A stretch of DNA of 64,000 bases from Inhella gelatinilytica (GTDB lineage: Bacteria; Pseudomonadota; Gammaproteobacteria; Burkholderiales; Burkholderiaceae_C): positions 310,001 through 374,000 of the forward strand of contig NZ_JAEDAL010000002.1 of NCBI RefSeq assembly GCF_016093295.1, given 5' to 3'. Shown here piece after piece: positions 32,814 through 42,067 of this stretch. The notes beneath the pieces are model-generated. The model saw only the letters and a list, made by a program, of their open reading frames with translations. It searched no databases and was not told the origin of the DNA. A program made the position numbers and the translations under genes. How positions within the stretch are numbered: the first letter of the stretch is position 1; each line of letters opens with the position of its first letter.

Positions 32814-35212
32814 GCGCCCGCCCCAACCGAGGCCCCCGGTGGTTGGCGCGCCGCATCGCCCGACCGGCCGATGAGCGGTTGCGCTGGCCGCAACGGCTGG
32901 CGGTGCGCCTAGCAATCTGGATTTTGGTGTTCGGGCTGTTGTTCTCCTTGGTCGCGGCGGGCATTCGAACCTGGATGGCGTGGCACAACCAGTTGCGGGC
33001 CATGGAGGCCGAGCTCACGCTGATTGAAGTGGCCTATCAACCCACGTTGACCAAGGCTATCTGGGAGATCGACCGCGAGTCGTTGATGGCCCACTTGCAG
33101 GGGGCACTTCGGGTGGATGGCGTGGGGGCAGTGCGACTGCAGTTGGACGATCCCGGAGCCCGCAGTCGGGAAAACGTGCTGCAGTTGGAGCGCCCCGGGT
33201 GGCAGCGCTCGACGCTGGCCCCCCATCGAACGGTGGCCCTGAACTATCAGCCCAATGCCCAAGGCCCCAGCACCCGCGTCGGTGTGTTGCAGTTGCTCGG
33301 GGACGAGCGCACGCTCTGGAGCCGTTTGCAGGGGGATGCGCTGGATATCTTGATCACCCAGCTTACGCAAACGCTCCTGCTCGCCGCGTTTTTGTTGCTG
33401 CTCTTTCGCCGCGAAGTCACCGACCACGTCACCCGCATCGCGCAGCACTTGGTCAGCCTGGGCCCCGATCGGCTGCACATCGCATTGAAACTCGACCGCG
33501 CCGAGCGCGCCGATGAGCTGGGGCAATTGGTTGCCGGCGTGAATCAGCTGCAGCAAGGCTTGGCGGACCACCTGGCGCAGAAGGAAAAAATCGAACAAGA
33601 GTTGGCATCTCACCGTGACCACTTGCAGGACTTGGTGGAGGCGCGAACGCAGGCGCTGTCGGAAGCCAACTTGGCCTTGGCCGCTTCGGCCAAGACCTTG
33701 CAGCAAATGGGGCAGATGGGGCTGGAGCTCACGACCTTTTTGGATCTACAGGCGGTGTGTGTGAAGCTGGGCCACTTCCTGGGCCAGATGATGGACCTGG
33801 ATGCCTATGGTGTGGCCCTGCTGGTGCCGGAGGGGGATGCGCTGGAGTACATCCACTACGCCGAAGGGGGGGAGGTCGCCACGCCCACCCGCCTGCCGCT
33901 GAGCGACACGCGCTGGCTGACCGTGCGCGCTTTTTTGGCAGAAGACGAATTGCTGCTGTTTCACGAGACCGAGGCCAGTGCGGCGCCGCAGCTCCCGGGG
34001 CTGGAACGCCGGCCGATTCGTTCGTCTCTGCTGCGCCCTTTGGTGGCCAATGGCCGTCGCATCGGGGTCATTTGCATCCAGAGCTACCGCTTGGAGGCGT
34101 TTGGGCAGCGGGAAATTGAGATCTTGCGCTCCACCGCCCCCTATGCGGCGATCGCGCTGGCCAACGCCGCGGCCTATGCGGCGGCCGAGGCGGCCCGCGA
34201 GCAAGCCGCCACCGCACTCAAGGACCTGGGGCAGACCCAGGCCCACTTGATTCAGTCAGAAAAGCTGGCCGCCTTGGGGCAGTTGGTGGCGGGGGTGGCG
34301 CATGAAATCAACACGCCCTTGGGGGCCGTCAAAGCCAGTGGCGCCAACATCGTGCAGGCCTTGCAGCAGGTTTTGACGCAGTTGCCCTTGGTGTTGACCT
34401 GGTTGGACGCCCCGCAGACCTTGTTGTTCCAGCGTCTGGTGGAAGTGGCGCGAGCGACCTCGGGCTTGCTGAGCAGCCGGGAGGAGCGCGAGCGCATTCG
34501 CAGCACGCGCCAGGCCCTGGAGCAGGTGGGTTTGGTCGCCGATCAAGGGCGTGCGGCGCAGTTGGTGCACCTACAGATTCACGATCAGTTCGAGCGCTTC
34601 TTACCGCTGCTCACGCACGAGCAATCCACGGCGGTGCTGGCTGCGGCGCTCGACCTGGTGACGCTGGCGCGTAATGCCGACCACATCAATGCGGCGGTTG
34701 AGCGGGTTGGGAAGATCGTTTTTGCCCTGAAGTCCTACTCGCGCATGGAGCACGGGCAGGCGGCGGTGGCCACAGATCTGGTGGCCAACCTTGAAACCGT
34801 GCTCACCATTTACTCGGGGCAGTTCAAGCGGGGCGTCGACTTGCGCCGGGAGTATGGGGAGTTGCCCCCACTGATGTGTTGGCCTGATGAGCTGGGCCAG
34901 GTGTGGACCAACCTGATACACAACGCACTGCAGGCCATGGCCTTCAAGGGGCGATTGACCGTGCGCGTGGTTCGCGACGGCGATCAGGCGATGGTTGCCT
35001 TCATCGACACGGGGGCAGGCATTGCGCCCGAGGTGCTGCCCCACATCTTCGAGCCGTTTTTCACCACCAAACCCGTGGGAGAGGGCAGCGGTTTGGGTCT
35101 GGACATCGTGCGCAAAATCGTCGAGAAGCACGGCGGACAGATCGCCGTGCGCAGCCAGCTCGGCCAGGGAACGTGTTTCGAGGTGCGGCTGCCACTGCCC
35201 GCAGGGGCTTGA
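32810..35212 (+). CDS. Membrane sensor histidine kinase with GAF domain
   Basis: The 800-residue kinase has two membrane helices (LAVRLAIWILVFGLLFSLVAAGI and LLLAAFLLLLF) flanking a periplasmic sensor region of about 120 residues. A HAMP-like linker, a coiled coil, a GAF-like domain at about 310-460 and a HisKA helix follow, with the phosphorylated histidine at about 497 in VAGVAHEINTPLG. Between HisKA and the ATPase is an insertion of about 100 residues. The ATPase has the N-box (WTNLIHNALQAM), G1 (DTGAGIAPE) and G2 (GEGSGLGLDIV). Its start overlaps the response regulator gene, implying coupled translation. Confidence 0.93.
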   Translation: MSARPNRGPRWLARRIARPADERLRWPQRLAVRLAIWILVFGLLFSLVAAGIRTWMAWHNQLRAMEAELTLIEVAYQPTLTKAIWEIDRESLMAHLQGALRVDGVGAVRLQLDDPGARSRENVLQLERPGWQRSTLAPHRTVALNYQPNAQGPSTRVGVLQLLGDERTLWSRLQGDALDILITQLTQTLLLAAFLLLLFRREVTDHVTRIAQHLVSLGPDRLHIALKLDRAERADELGQLVAGVNQLQQGLADHLAQKEKIEQELASHRDHLQDLVEARTQALSEANLALAASAKTLQQMGQMGLELTTFLDLQAVCVKLGHFLGQMMDLDAYGVALLVPEGDALEYIHYAEGGEVATPTRLPLSDTRWLTVRAFLAEDELLLFHETEASAAPQLPGLERRPIRSSLLRPLVANGRRIGVICIQSYRLEAFGQREIEILRSTAPYAAIALANAAAYAAAEAAREQAATALKDLGQTQAHLIQSEKLAALGQLVAGVAHEINTPLGAVKASGANIVQALQQVLTQLPLVLTWLDAPQTLLFQRLVEVARATSGLLSSREERERIRSTRQALEQVGLVADQGRAAQLVHLQIHDQFERFLPLLTHEQSTAVLAAALDLVTLARNADHINAAVERVGKIVFALKSYSRMEHGQAAVATDLVANLETVLTIYSGQFKRGVDLRREYGELPPLMCWPDELGQVWTNLIHNALQAMAFKGRLTVRVVRDGDQAMVAFIDTGAGIAPEVLPHIFEPFFTTKPVGEGSGLGLDIVRKIVEKHGGQIAVRSQLGQGTCFEVRLPLPAGA

Positions 35213-35260
35213 AGGGCCCGTTAACATCGCCGCCGCTTTAGTTTTTCTGCGGAGATTCCC

Positions 35261-36073
35261 ATGTCGATGGACGTTGTTGATTACGAAATCAAGGGCGCTG
35301 AAATGCAATTCGTCGAGGTCGAACTCGACCCCGGCGAGGCCGCCATCGGCGAAGCCGGTTCCTTGATGTTCATGGACGCCGCGATTGGCATGGATGCCGT
35401 GTTTGGCGATGGTCGCCAGAACCAGGGCGGCTTTTTCGGCAAGCTGCTTGGGGCGGGAAAACGATTGATCACCGGTGAGTCGCTGTTCACCACGGTGTAC
35501 ACCAACAACGGCGCGGGCAAGCAGCGCGTGGCCTTTGCAGCACCCTACCCGGGCAAGATCATTGCCATGGACCTCAAACAAATGGGCGGCATGGTGATCT
35601 GTCAGAAAGACAGCTTCCTGTGCGCGGCGCGGGGGGTTCAGATTGGCATTCACTTTCAGCAAAAACTCTCGGTCGGCTTCTTTGGCGGCGAGGGTTTCAT
35701 CATGCAGAAACTGGAGGGCGATGGTCTGGCCTTCGTCCATTCCGGGGGAACGGTTGTGAAGCGCACGCTGCAACCCGGGCAGACCTTGCTGGTTGACACG
35801 GGCTGTTTGGTGGCCCACACGCCCAATGTGAACTTTGAAATTCAGTACGTGGGCAAGATCAAGACGGCCCTGTTCGGGGGCGAGGGCTTGTTCTTTGCCA
35901 AGCTGACCGGGCCAGGCGAGGTCTGGCTGCAAAGTTTGCCGTTCTCGCGCCTGGCCTCGCGGATCTTCGCTGCGGCTCCGCAAATGGGGGGCAGCCGCGA
36001 AGAAGGCTCGGTACTGGGTGGGTTCGGCGCCGGCGGCCTTTTGGGTGGCGTGCTGGGCGGCGACGACGAGTAA
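35261..36073 (+). CDS. AIM24/TIGR00266-family protein
   Basis: A 270-residue soluble protein with the double beta-helix-like fold of the family: YEIKGAEMQFVEVELDPGEAAIGEAGSLMFM, GESLFTTVYTN, GKIIAMDLKQMG and GEGLFFAKLTGPGEVWLQS. The family is found in bacteria and mitochondria, and its molecular role is unknown. The C-terminus is glycine-rich. It lies 48 bp after the sensor kinase and 43 bp before the beta-propeller gene; whether it shares their transcript is open. Confidence 0.88.
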   Translation: MSMDVVDYEIKGAEMQFVEVELDPGEAAIGEAGSLMFMDAAIGMDAVFGDGRQNQGGFFGKLLGAGKRLITGESLFTTVYTNNGAGKQRVAFAAPYPGKIIAMDLKQMGGMVICQKDSFLCAARGVQIGIHFQQKLSVGFFGGEGFIMQKLEGDGLAFVHSGGTVVKRTLQPGQTLLVDTGCLVAHTPNVNFEIQYVGKIKTALFGGEGLFFAKLTGPGEVWLQSLPFSRLASRIFAAAPQMGGSREEGSVLGGFGAGGLLGGVLGGDDE

Positions 36074-36116
36074 CGAGGGAAGGTGGCGGCCTGCGCATCA
36101 GGTGGGCTGCGTGACC

Positions 36117-37106
36117 ATGAAATTTCAGTTGGTTTTGTGGGCGGCCGTGCTGGCTGCCGGGGGCGGGCGGGCGCAGGACGCCAAACCGCCCGTTTTTGTG
36201 CTGAATTCCCTGAGCGCCTCCGTCTCGGTGATCGACCGTGATCCCTGGCGGGAGCGCACCCGCATCCCGGTGGGGAAAGAGCCCCACCACCTCTACCTGA
36301 CACCCGATGAGACCAGTCTCATCGTGGCCAACGCGCGGGCAGATTCCCTGACCTTCATCGACCCCCGCACCGCTCAGGTCCAGCGGGTGGTTTCGGGCAT
36401 CGCGGATCCCTATCACCTGCGGTTTTCGCCGGACATGAAGTGGTTTGTCACCGCGGCCAACCGACTGAACCATGTGGACCTCTACCGCTGGAAGGGCGTT
36501 CACGCCGAGCAGCCCTTTGAACTCGTGAAGCGCATCCCCAGCGGCCGCACACCCAGCCATTTGTTCATTGATAACGCCAGCCGAACGCTGTATGCGTCGA
36601 TGCAGGACAGCGATGAGTTGTTGGCCGTTGACCTGGCCTCGCAGTCGGTCCTATGGAAAGTACCCGTTGGTAAAACACCGGCGGATATCTACCTGACGCC
36701 GGACGAACGCCACCTGTTGGTGGCGCTAACCGGCGCACGTTCCGTTCAAATTTGGCAGTTGCGTGGGGGCGAGCCGCCCAAGCTGGCCGGTCACTTCGAT
36801 ACGGGCGAGGGGGCCCACTCGTTCCGGTCCCTGGGCGACGGCCAGCATGTGTTGGTCAGCAATCGGGCTGGGAACACGATCTCCAAGCTGGATCTCAAGA
36901 ATTGGACCCTCGTAGAGACCTACCCCGCACCGGATGGCCCCGACGACATGGACTTGCTGACGGATGGGCGAACCTTGCTGGTGACGTCCCGCTGGGCGGG
37001 GCGATTGAGCGTGATTGACCGTCAGGAGCGCAAGGTGGTGGCCCAAATCAAAGTGGGGCGATCACCGCACGGGGTCTGGACCTTGGACCACCTGCCGCGC
37101 CGATGA
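36117..37106 (+). CDS. YncE-like beta-propeller protein, exported
   Basis: The 329-residue protein starts with a signal peptide (FQLVLWAAVLAAGGGRAQ). The mature part contains repeated YVTN-like blades: VFVLNSLSASVSVIDR, LTPDETSLIVANARADSLTFIDP, LTPDERHLLVALTGARSVQIW and VLVSNRAGNTISKLDL, about seven in all. Proteins of this fold bind partners or cofactors rather than act as enzymes. The open frame reaches back to 36018, but 36117 begins the signal peptide. The stop overlaps the next start as ATGA, so it is coupled to the deacetylase-like gene. Confidence 0.8.
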   Translation: MKFQLVLWAAVLAAGGGRAQDAKPPVFVLNSLSASVSVIDRDPWRERTRIPVGKEPHHLYLTPDETSLIVANARADSLTFIDPRTAQVQRVVSGIADPYHLRFSPDMKWFVTAANRLNHVDLYRWKGVHAEQPFELVKRIPSGRTPSHLFIDNASRTLYASMQDSDELLAVDLASQSVLWKVPVGKTPADIYLTPDERHLLVALTGARSVQIWQLRGGEPPKLAGHFDTGEGAHSFRSLGDGQHVLVSNRAGNTISKLDLKNWTLVETYPAPDGPDDMDLLTDGRTLLVTSRWAGRLSVIDRQERKVVAQIKVGRSPHGVWTLDHLPRR

Positions 37107-37864
37107 GGGCCCGTGCTGCGGCGCTGCTCGTGAGCACAGCCGGCACCGCGGCCGTGGCTGGGTGCGACCGACCGATTTATCTAAGTTTTGACACGGGTCA
37201 CATGGGAATCGCCGAAGCGGTGGTGGCGGTTTTGGATCGGCATGAGGTGCCGGCCACGTTTTTCTTGGCGGCAGAGCCCACGCAAACGGGCGGACACAGT
37301 CTGGACGAGCACTGGATGCCGTTCTGGCGACGCCTGGCTCAGCAAGGCCGACACGACTTTGGCTCGCACACGTGGGAGCATGCCATTTGGGAGCGTGACC
37401 TGCCCAACGGCGCCATGCGTTTTCGCCTTCAGGCCGGCGTCCAAGCGCCGCGATGGGCCACTTGGGATGGAGCCGGCTACTGCACGGATCTGCAGCGTGT
37501 GGCGGATCGATTCCGGGCCCACACCGGTCAGCCCCTCGCCCCCGTTTTTCGTGCGCCGTGGGGGCTGACCTCGCCGCGCCTGCTGCACCAGGCGGCAGGG
37601 TGTGGCTGGACCCACGTGCCGTGGACTCGCGCGCTGGGAGACGACTGGGCCTCCAGTCGTGCGACGAACGCGGAGTTGCTGCGCCAGGCGATCGAACGGA
37701 TGAAACCCGGGGACATTGTGTTGGCGCACCTGGGCATCTGGAGCCGCCAGCCCCCCTTGCTGCCGGAGGCCCTAGAGCCGTTGATCAGGGGCCTCAAGGC
37801 CCGGGGGTTTTGTTTTGCGGCCTTGCGCGATCACCCGCAATACCGCACCGTTTTGAGGCGCTGA
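37103..37864 (+). CDS. Polysaccharide deacetylase-like lipoprotein
   Basis: The 253-residue protein begins with a lipoprotein signal ending in VAGC, with aspartate next, a residue that in E. coli favours retention in the inner membrane. The NodB-type domain starts at once: motif 1 is SFDTGH rather than the usual TFDDG. Motif 2 GSHTWEH has both histidines, motif 3 is VFRAPWG, and the final motif IVLAHLG. The second aspartate of motif 1, which binds the metal in this family, is replaced by threonine. It may be inactive or bind metal differently. It overlaps both neighbours (ATGA and TGATG). Confidence 0.75.
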   Translation: MRARAAALLVSTAGTAAVAGCDRPIYLSFDTGHMGIAEAVVAVLDRHEVPATFFLAAEPTQTGGHSLDEHWMPFWRRLAQQGRHDFGSHTWEHAIWERDLPNGAMRFRLQAGVQAPRWATWDGAGYCTDLQRVADRFRAHTGQPLAPVFRAPWGLTSPRLLHQAAGCGWTHVPWTRALGDDWASSRATNAELLRQAIERMKPGDIVLAHLGIWSRQPPLLPEALEPLIRGLKARGFCFAALRDHPQYRTVLRR

Positions 37865-38829
37865 TGGACCGATTGCTGGAGGCGTTCGACCACGGAGCGG
37901 CGGCGATATTCCAGGCCGTGGTGCTTCCGCTGTTGCAGACCCTGGGGGCCGCCTCGGTGGCCGCTGAGGCGTACAACGGAACGGTCTGGCTGTTGGCTGG
38001 GGCGTTGCAGTTGGTGCTCATTGCGCTGGGGCTGGGCGCGTTGGAGCGCTGGCGCCCCGTTGAGCACTGGGCCGATGCGCGTGCCGTTCGGATTGACTGG
38101 GTTTACACCCTGATTCAGCGACTCGGGCTCTTCAGGTTGCTGCTGTTCTTTACGCTGGATCCGGTGGTGGACGCCGTGGCGGCCCAAGCCCGCCTGTGGG
38201 GGTGGCAGCCCTGGCATTTGGAAGGATGGGTTCCGGGGGTCACGGATCGCCCCTGCATTGCCTTTGCGCTGTACCTGGTGGTTTTTGATTTCTTGGGCTA
38301 TTGGATTCACCGGGCGCAACATGCGTGGGGCTGGTGGTGGGCCTTGCATGCTGTGCACCACAGCCAGCGACAGATGGGCCGCTGGGCCGACAACCGCAAT
38401 CATTTCTTGGACGATTTCCTCGGGGCGGCGCTTTTTGCCGGAGCGGGTCTGGTGCTCGGGACAGAGCCGGCCCAGTTCATGGCGCTGACCCTGGTCACGC
38501 AGACCTTTGAAAGCCTGCAACACGCCAACCTGCGACTGCACTTTGGATTCCTTGAGCGATTTTGGGTCAGCCCTCGGTTCCATCGCCTGCATCACGCCAT
38601 TGGGGTGGGACATGAGTCGGACGGTCCGGGCACACTGGGGGGGCACAACTTCGGGGTGCTGCTGCCGTGGTGGGACCAAGGGTTCGGTACGGCCCGCTTC
38701 GACTCGGCCTACCCCGCCACCGGCATTCGGGATCAACTCCCAGAATGGGGTGGACGAGACTACGGTGCGGGCTTGATGGCCCAGCAATGGCTTGGTTTGC
38801 GGCGCCTTTGGCGCGCGTTGAGGATGTGA
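37864..38829 (+). CDS. Fatty acid hydroxylase/sterol desaturase-family membrane protein
   Basis: The 321-residue integral membrane protein has four or five hydrophobic helices. It carries the histidine clusters of the di-iron hydroxylase superfamily: HRAQHAW, HAVHHS and HRLHHAIG, plus a further conserved NRNHF. Bacterial members hydroxylate lipids or carotenoids; the substrate here is unknown. The ATG at 37864 overlaps the previous stop by one base (TGATG). The frame is open back to 37453 inside the deacetylase gene, which is not used. Confidence 0.88.
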   Translation: MDRLLEAFDHGAAAIFQAVVLPLLQTLGAASVAAEAYNGTVWLLAGALQLVLIALGLGALERWRPVEHWADARAVRIDWVYTLIQRLGLFRLLLFFTLDPVVDAVAAQARLWGWQPWHLEGWVPGVTDRPCIAFALYLVVFDFLGYWIHRAQHAWGWWWALHAVHHSQRQMGRWADNRNHFLDDFLGAALFAGAGLVLGTEPAQFMALTLVTQTFESLQHANLRLHFGFLERFWVSPRFHRLHHAIGVGHESDGPGTLGGHNFGVLLPWWDQGFGTARFDSAYPATGIRDQLPEWGGRDYGAGLMAQQWLGLRRLWRALRM

Positions 38830-39671
38830 TGCACAACCCTGTTCCGGTACGACGGCCCCACGCCAGTGCCTTGGCCTTGGACTCCGCCTGGCGCGCTGCG
38901 GCGTATTGCCTGCATCCGCGGGTGATGGGCTGGTCGTTGTTGCCGCTGGCTTTGGCGGCGGCCAGCACCCTGGTTTTGGGATGGTTTTTTTGGGAGTCCG
39001 CGGTGACGGCGGTGCGGGCGTTGCTCGAGGACTGGCACTTGGTGGATGCGGCGCTGCGCTGGGTTGAGCGCTGGGGCGCGAGTGATTGGCGCAGCGTGAT
39101 CGCGCCGGTGATCACCCTCGCGTTGGCGCTGCCGTTGGTGATGGGACTTTCCATCGTCTTGGTCGCGGCCTTGATGACGCCGGCCCTGACGCGTTTGGTG
39201 GCCGAGCGCCGCTTTGCGGGCCTGGAACGTCGCCAGGGCGGGCAATTCTGGCTGGGCGTCTGGGGTTCACTGGGGGCAACGGTGCTGGCGCTGGCGCTGT
39301 TGCTGCTGTCCATGCCGTTTTGGCTCCTGCCCCCAGTCGCTCTGGTCGCGCCGCCCTTGATTTGGGGCTGGTTGACCTACCGCGTGTTTGCGTACGACGT
39401 GTTGGCGGATCATGCCAGTGCCGAGGAGCGCGGCCTGCTGATGCGGCAACACCGTTGGGTCCTGTGGGGCATGGGGGTGGTGTGCGGCTTTTTGGGGGCG
39501 GCACCGGCCCTCGTGTTTGCCTTCGGCATGTTGTCGATCGTGTTGGCGCCTCTGCTGCTGCCGTTCGCCATCTGGCTTTACATGCTGGTTTTCGCGTTTG
39601 CGGCTCTGTGGTTTGCGCACTTTGGCTTGGCCGCTTTGCAGCAGTTGCGGGCCGCGCCTGTGGAGATTTGA
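38829..39671 (+). CDS. EI24/CysZ-like multi-pass membrane protein
   Basis: A 280-residue protein with five to six membrane helices (SLLPLALAAASTLVLGWFFW, VITLALALPLVMGLSIVLVAALM, LALALLLLSMPFWLLPPVALVAPPLIWGWLTYRVFAYDVL and others). The core TYRVFAYDVLADHASAEERGLLMRQHR matches the EI24 (DUF540) family, which includes the sulfate transporter CysZ and others of unknown substrate. The start ATG overlaps the previous stop by one base (TGATG), with GAGG just before it. The next gene begins directly after its stop. Confidence 0.85.
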   Translation: MHNPVPVRRPHASALALDSAWRAAAYCLHPRVMGWSLLPLALAAASTLVLGWFFWESAVTAVRALLEDWHLVDAALRWVERWGASDWRSVIAPVITLALALPLVMGLSIVLVAALMTPALTRLVAERRFAGLERRQGGQFWLGVWGSLGATVLALALLLLSMPFWLLPPVALVAPPLIWGWLTYRVFAYDVLADHASAEERGLLMRQHRWVLWGMGVVCGFLGAAPALVFAFGMLSIVLAPLLLPFAIWLYMLVFAFAALWFAHFGLAALQQLRAAPVEI

Positions 39672-40475
39672 ATGCGCATTGGCTTGATTGTTTTTGGCGA
39701 TGAATTGCTCTCCGGTAAGCGCCAGGACGCGCACGGGCCCAAGCTCATTGAGCTCTTGGCCGAGCGAGGCCTGGAGTTGGATTGGGCCCGCTATGTTCGC
39801 GATGACCGGAGCCAGCAAGCGGCGGCCCTGCGCGCCGCCGCTGCCAGTGGCGATGTGGTTTTTTGCTGCGGTGGGATTGGGGCCACGCCAGACGACCACA
39901 CGCGGCAAGCCGCGGCCTTGGCGTTGGGACGGCCCCTTCGGCCGCACTTCGAGGCTCAAGCGCTGATCCGCCAGCGAGCTGCGGAAATGGCCCAGGAGCG
40001 GGGCGAATCGGTGGTGGCCGATGATCATCCGGACATGCAGCGGCGCCTGGAGATGGGCGTGTTCCCCGAGGGCGCCACGGTGATTCCCAACCCCTACAAC
40101 CGGGTGGCCGGGTTCTCCATGGGGCGGTTGCACTTTGTTCCCGGGTTTCCGGTGATGGCCCACCCCATGATGGCTTGGGTGCTGGACACCGTGTATGGCT
40201 GGCGACCCAAGCCTGTCTCGCTGCGCGAGCGATCGTGCATCGTGCAAGACGCCATGGAGGCGCAACTGACCCCGCTGATGGAGGCCGTGGAGGCCGCATT
40301 CGCCCCAGTGAAAGTCTTCAGCCTGCCGAGTGTGGACCACCCCGAATGGGGGCGCTGCATTGAGTTGGGCGTCAAAGCGGGGCGCGATGGTCAGCAGTTG
40401 GACGCGGCCTACACCGCATTGCGCCAGGGTTTGATCCAATTTGGTGCAACCATTTGCACCGACTTGGTGCGATAG
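39672..40475 (+). CDS. Molybdopterin-binding domain protein (CinA/MoaB-like)
   Basis: A 267-residue protein with the MoCF_BD fold: MRIGLIVFGDELLSGKRQDAHG, then the loop FCCGGIGATPDDHTRQAAA that in MoaB/CinA binds the pterin phosphate. The C-terminal half has no clear domain. It is related to the N-terminal domain of CinA but lacks the C-terminal nicotinamide deamidase part. The ATG directly follows the upstream stop with no spacer. Its last 30 codons contain the NtrC-like palindromes upstream of glnA. Confidence 0.82.
   Translation: MRIGLIVFGDELLSGKRQDAHGPKLIELLAERGLELDWARYVRDDRSQQAAALRAAAASGDVVFCCGGIGATPDDHTRQAAALALGRPLRPHFEAQALIRQRAAEMAQERGESVVADDHPDMQRRLEMGVFPEGATVIPNPYNRVAGFSMGRLHFVPGFPVMAHPMMAWVLDTVYGWRPKPVSLRERSCIVQDAMEAQLTPLMEAVEAAFAPVKVFSLPSVDHPEWGRCIELGVKAGRDGQQLDAAYTALRQGLIQFGATICTDLVR
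40443..40470 (+). promoter_or_regulatory. NtrC-type enhancer palindromes upstream of glnA
   Basis: Two overlapping inverted repeats: GGTGCAA-CCAT-TTGCACC at 40443-40460 and TGCACC-GACTT-GGTGC at 40455-40470. The second matches the NtrC consensus TGCACC-N5-GGTGCA except for the last base. It lies about 80 bp before the sigma-54 promoter, a usual enhancer distance, inside the 3' end of the preceding coding sequence. Confidence 0.75.
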
Positions 40476-40544
40476 GTTGTTCGCTGCCCCTGGGCAGTGC
40501 GGCCCAGTCTGCCCATAATCGTCGTTTTCCCCAGGGCTGCAGAT

Positions 40545-40560
40545 TGGCACGATCGCTGCA
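40545..40560 (+). promoter_or_regulatory. Sigma-54 promoter of glnA
   Basis: TGGCACG-ATCG-CTGCA carries the GG and GC dinucleotides with the right spacing and matches the -24/-12 consensus TGGCACG-N4-TTGCW except for one base. It lies 67 bp before the glnA ATG. A CATAAT at 40514-40519 could be a -10 box of a second, sigma-70 promoter, but no good -35 box was seen. Confidence 0.8.
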
Positions 40561-40626
40561 TGGAGAGAAATGCCGCAAGCCTGCCGGCTTGCATGACACA
40601 ACCGCCGTACCCACTGGAGAGTTTGG

Positions 40627-42045
40627 ATGGCCACCAAGACCGTTGCCGATGTGATGAAGATGGTGAAAGAGAACGAGGTCAAGTTTGTTGACTTCCGTTT
40701 CACCGACACCCGGGGCAAGGAGCAGCACGTTTCTGTGCCGGTTTCTGCGTTTGATGAGGACAAGTTCAGCAGTGGTCACGCCTTCGACGGTTCGTCGATC
40801 GCGGGCTGGAAGGGCATTGAAGCCAGCGACATGCTGCTGATGCCCGATCCCAACACAGCCAATATCGACCCCTTCTTTGAAGAGCCGACGCTGATCTTGA
40901 CCTGCGACGTCATCGATCCGGCGGACGGCAAGGCGTACGAGCGCGATCCGCGGTCGCTGGCCAAGCGCGCCGAGGCCTACCTGAAGGCCTCCGGCCTGGG
41001 GGACACCGCGTTCTTCGGCCCCGAACCCGAGTTCTTCATCTTCGACAGCGTGCGCTGGGGCAATGAAATGTCCGGCTCGTTCTTCAAGATTGAATCGGAA
41101 GAAGGCGCCTGGAACTCGTCCAAAGAGTACGAGCACGGCAACAGCGGCTACCGTCCGACGGTCAAGGGCGGTTACTTCCCGGTGCCGCCGGTCGATTCCG
41201 GCCAAGACATGCGCTCGGAGATGTGCTTGATCCTGGAGCAGATGGGCATTCCCGTCGAGGTTCACCACCACGAGGTAGCGAACGCCGGTCAGATGGAAAT
41301 CGGCACCAAGTTCAGCTCGCTGGTGCAGCGCGCGGACTGGACCCAGCTCCAGAAATACATCATCCAAAACGTTGCGCATGCCTACGGCAAGACGGCCACG
41401 TTCATGCCCAAGCCCCTGGTCGGCGACAACGGCAGCGGCATGCACGTGCACCAGTCCGTTTGGAAGGACGGCAAGAACCTGTTCGCCGGTGACGGCTACG
41501 CCGGTCTGAGCGACTTCGCCCTGTACTACATCGGCGGCATCATCAAGCACGCCCGTGCGCTGAACGCCATCACCAACCCCGGCACCAACAGCTACAAGCG
41601 TCTGGTGCCTGGTTTCGAAGCTCCGGTGAAGCTGGCCTATTCCGCCAAGAACCGCTCGGCGTCGATCCGCATTCCGTATGTGGCCAACCCCAAGGGTCGC
41701 CGCGTCGAGGCCCGTTTCCCGGACCCCAGTGCCAACCCCTACCTGTGCTTTGCCGCGCTGCTGATGGCCGGCTTGGATGGCGTTGAAAACAAGATCCATC
41801 CCGGCGAAGCCGCGACTAAGGACCTGTACCACCTGCCGCCGGAAGAGGACGCAAAGATCCCGACCGTGTGTCACAGCCTGGATCAAGCACTGGAGTACCT
41901 GGACAAAGACCGCGCCTTCCTGACCAAGGGCGGCGTGTTCACCGATGCCTACATCGATGCCTACATTGACTTGAAGATGCAGGAGGTCACGCGCTTCCGC
42001 ATGGCCACCCACCCGGTGGAGTTCGACATGTACTACGCACTGTGA
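40627..42045 (+). CDS. glnA: Glutamine synthetase, type I
   Basis: The enzyme joins ammonia to glutamate with ATP, forming the dodecamer central to nitrogen assimilation. The 472-residue length and N-terminus ([23 protein letters not shown]) fit the GSI-beta type. Active-site motifs include [30 protein letters not shown] and NRSASIRIP. The tyrosine used for regulation by adenylylation is at 401 ([10 protein letters not shown]). GGAG lies before the ATG. Sigma-54 promoter, NtrC-like sites and a terminator surround it, and ntrB-ntrC follow, so nitrogen-limitation control is expected. Confidence 0.98.
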   Translation: MATKTVADVMKMVKENEVKFVDFRFTDTRGKEQHVSVPVSAFDEDKFSSGHAFDGSSIAGWKGIEASDMLLMPDPNTANIDPFFEEPTLILTCDVIDPADGKAYERDPRSLAKRAEAYLKASGLGDTAFFGPEPEFFIFDSVRWGNEMSGSFFKIESEEGAWNSSKEYEHGNSGYRPTVKGGYFPVPPVDSGQDMRSEMCLILEQMGIPVEVHHHEVANAGQMEIGTKFSSLVQRADWTQLQKYIIQNVAHAYGKTATFMPKPLVGDNGSGMHVHQSVWKDGKNLFAGDGYAGLSDFALYYIGGIIKHARALNAITNPGTNSYKRLVPGFEAPVKLAYSAKNRSASIRIPYVANPKGRRVEARFPDPSANPYLCFAALLMAGLDGVENKIHPGEAATKDLYHLPPEEDAKIPTVCHSLDQALEYLDKDRAFLTKGGVFTDAYIDAYIDLKMQEVTRFRMATHPVEFDMYYAL

Positions 42046-42067
42046 TCACTGCGGGGATCTCAGCGTG

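Noticed and set aside
40372-42012. Minus-strand open frame (546 codons) opposite glnA
   Set aside because: Shadow of a highly biased gene; no recognised motif.
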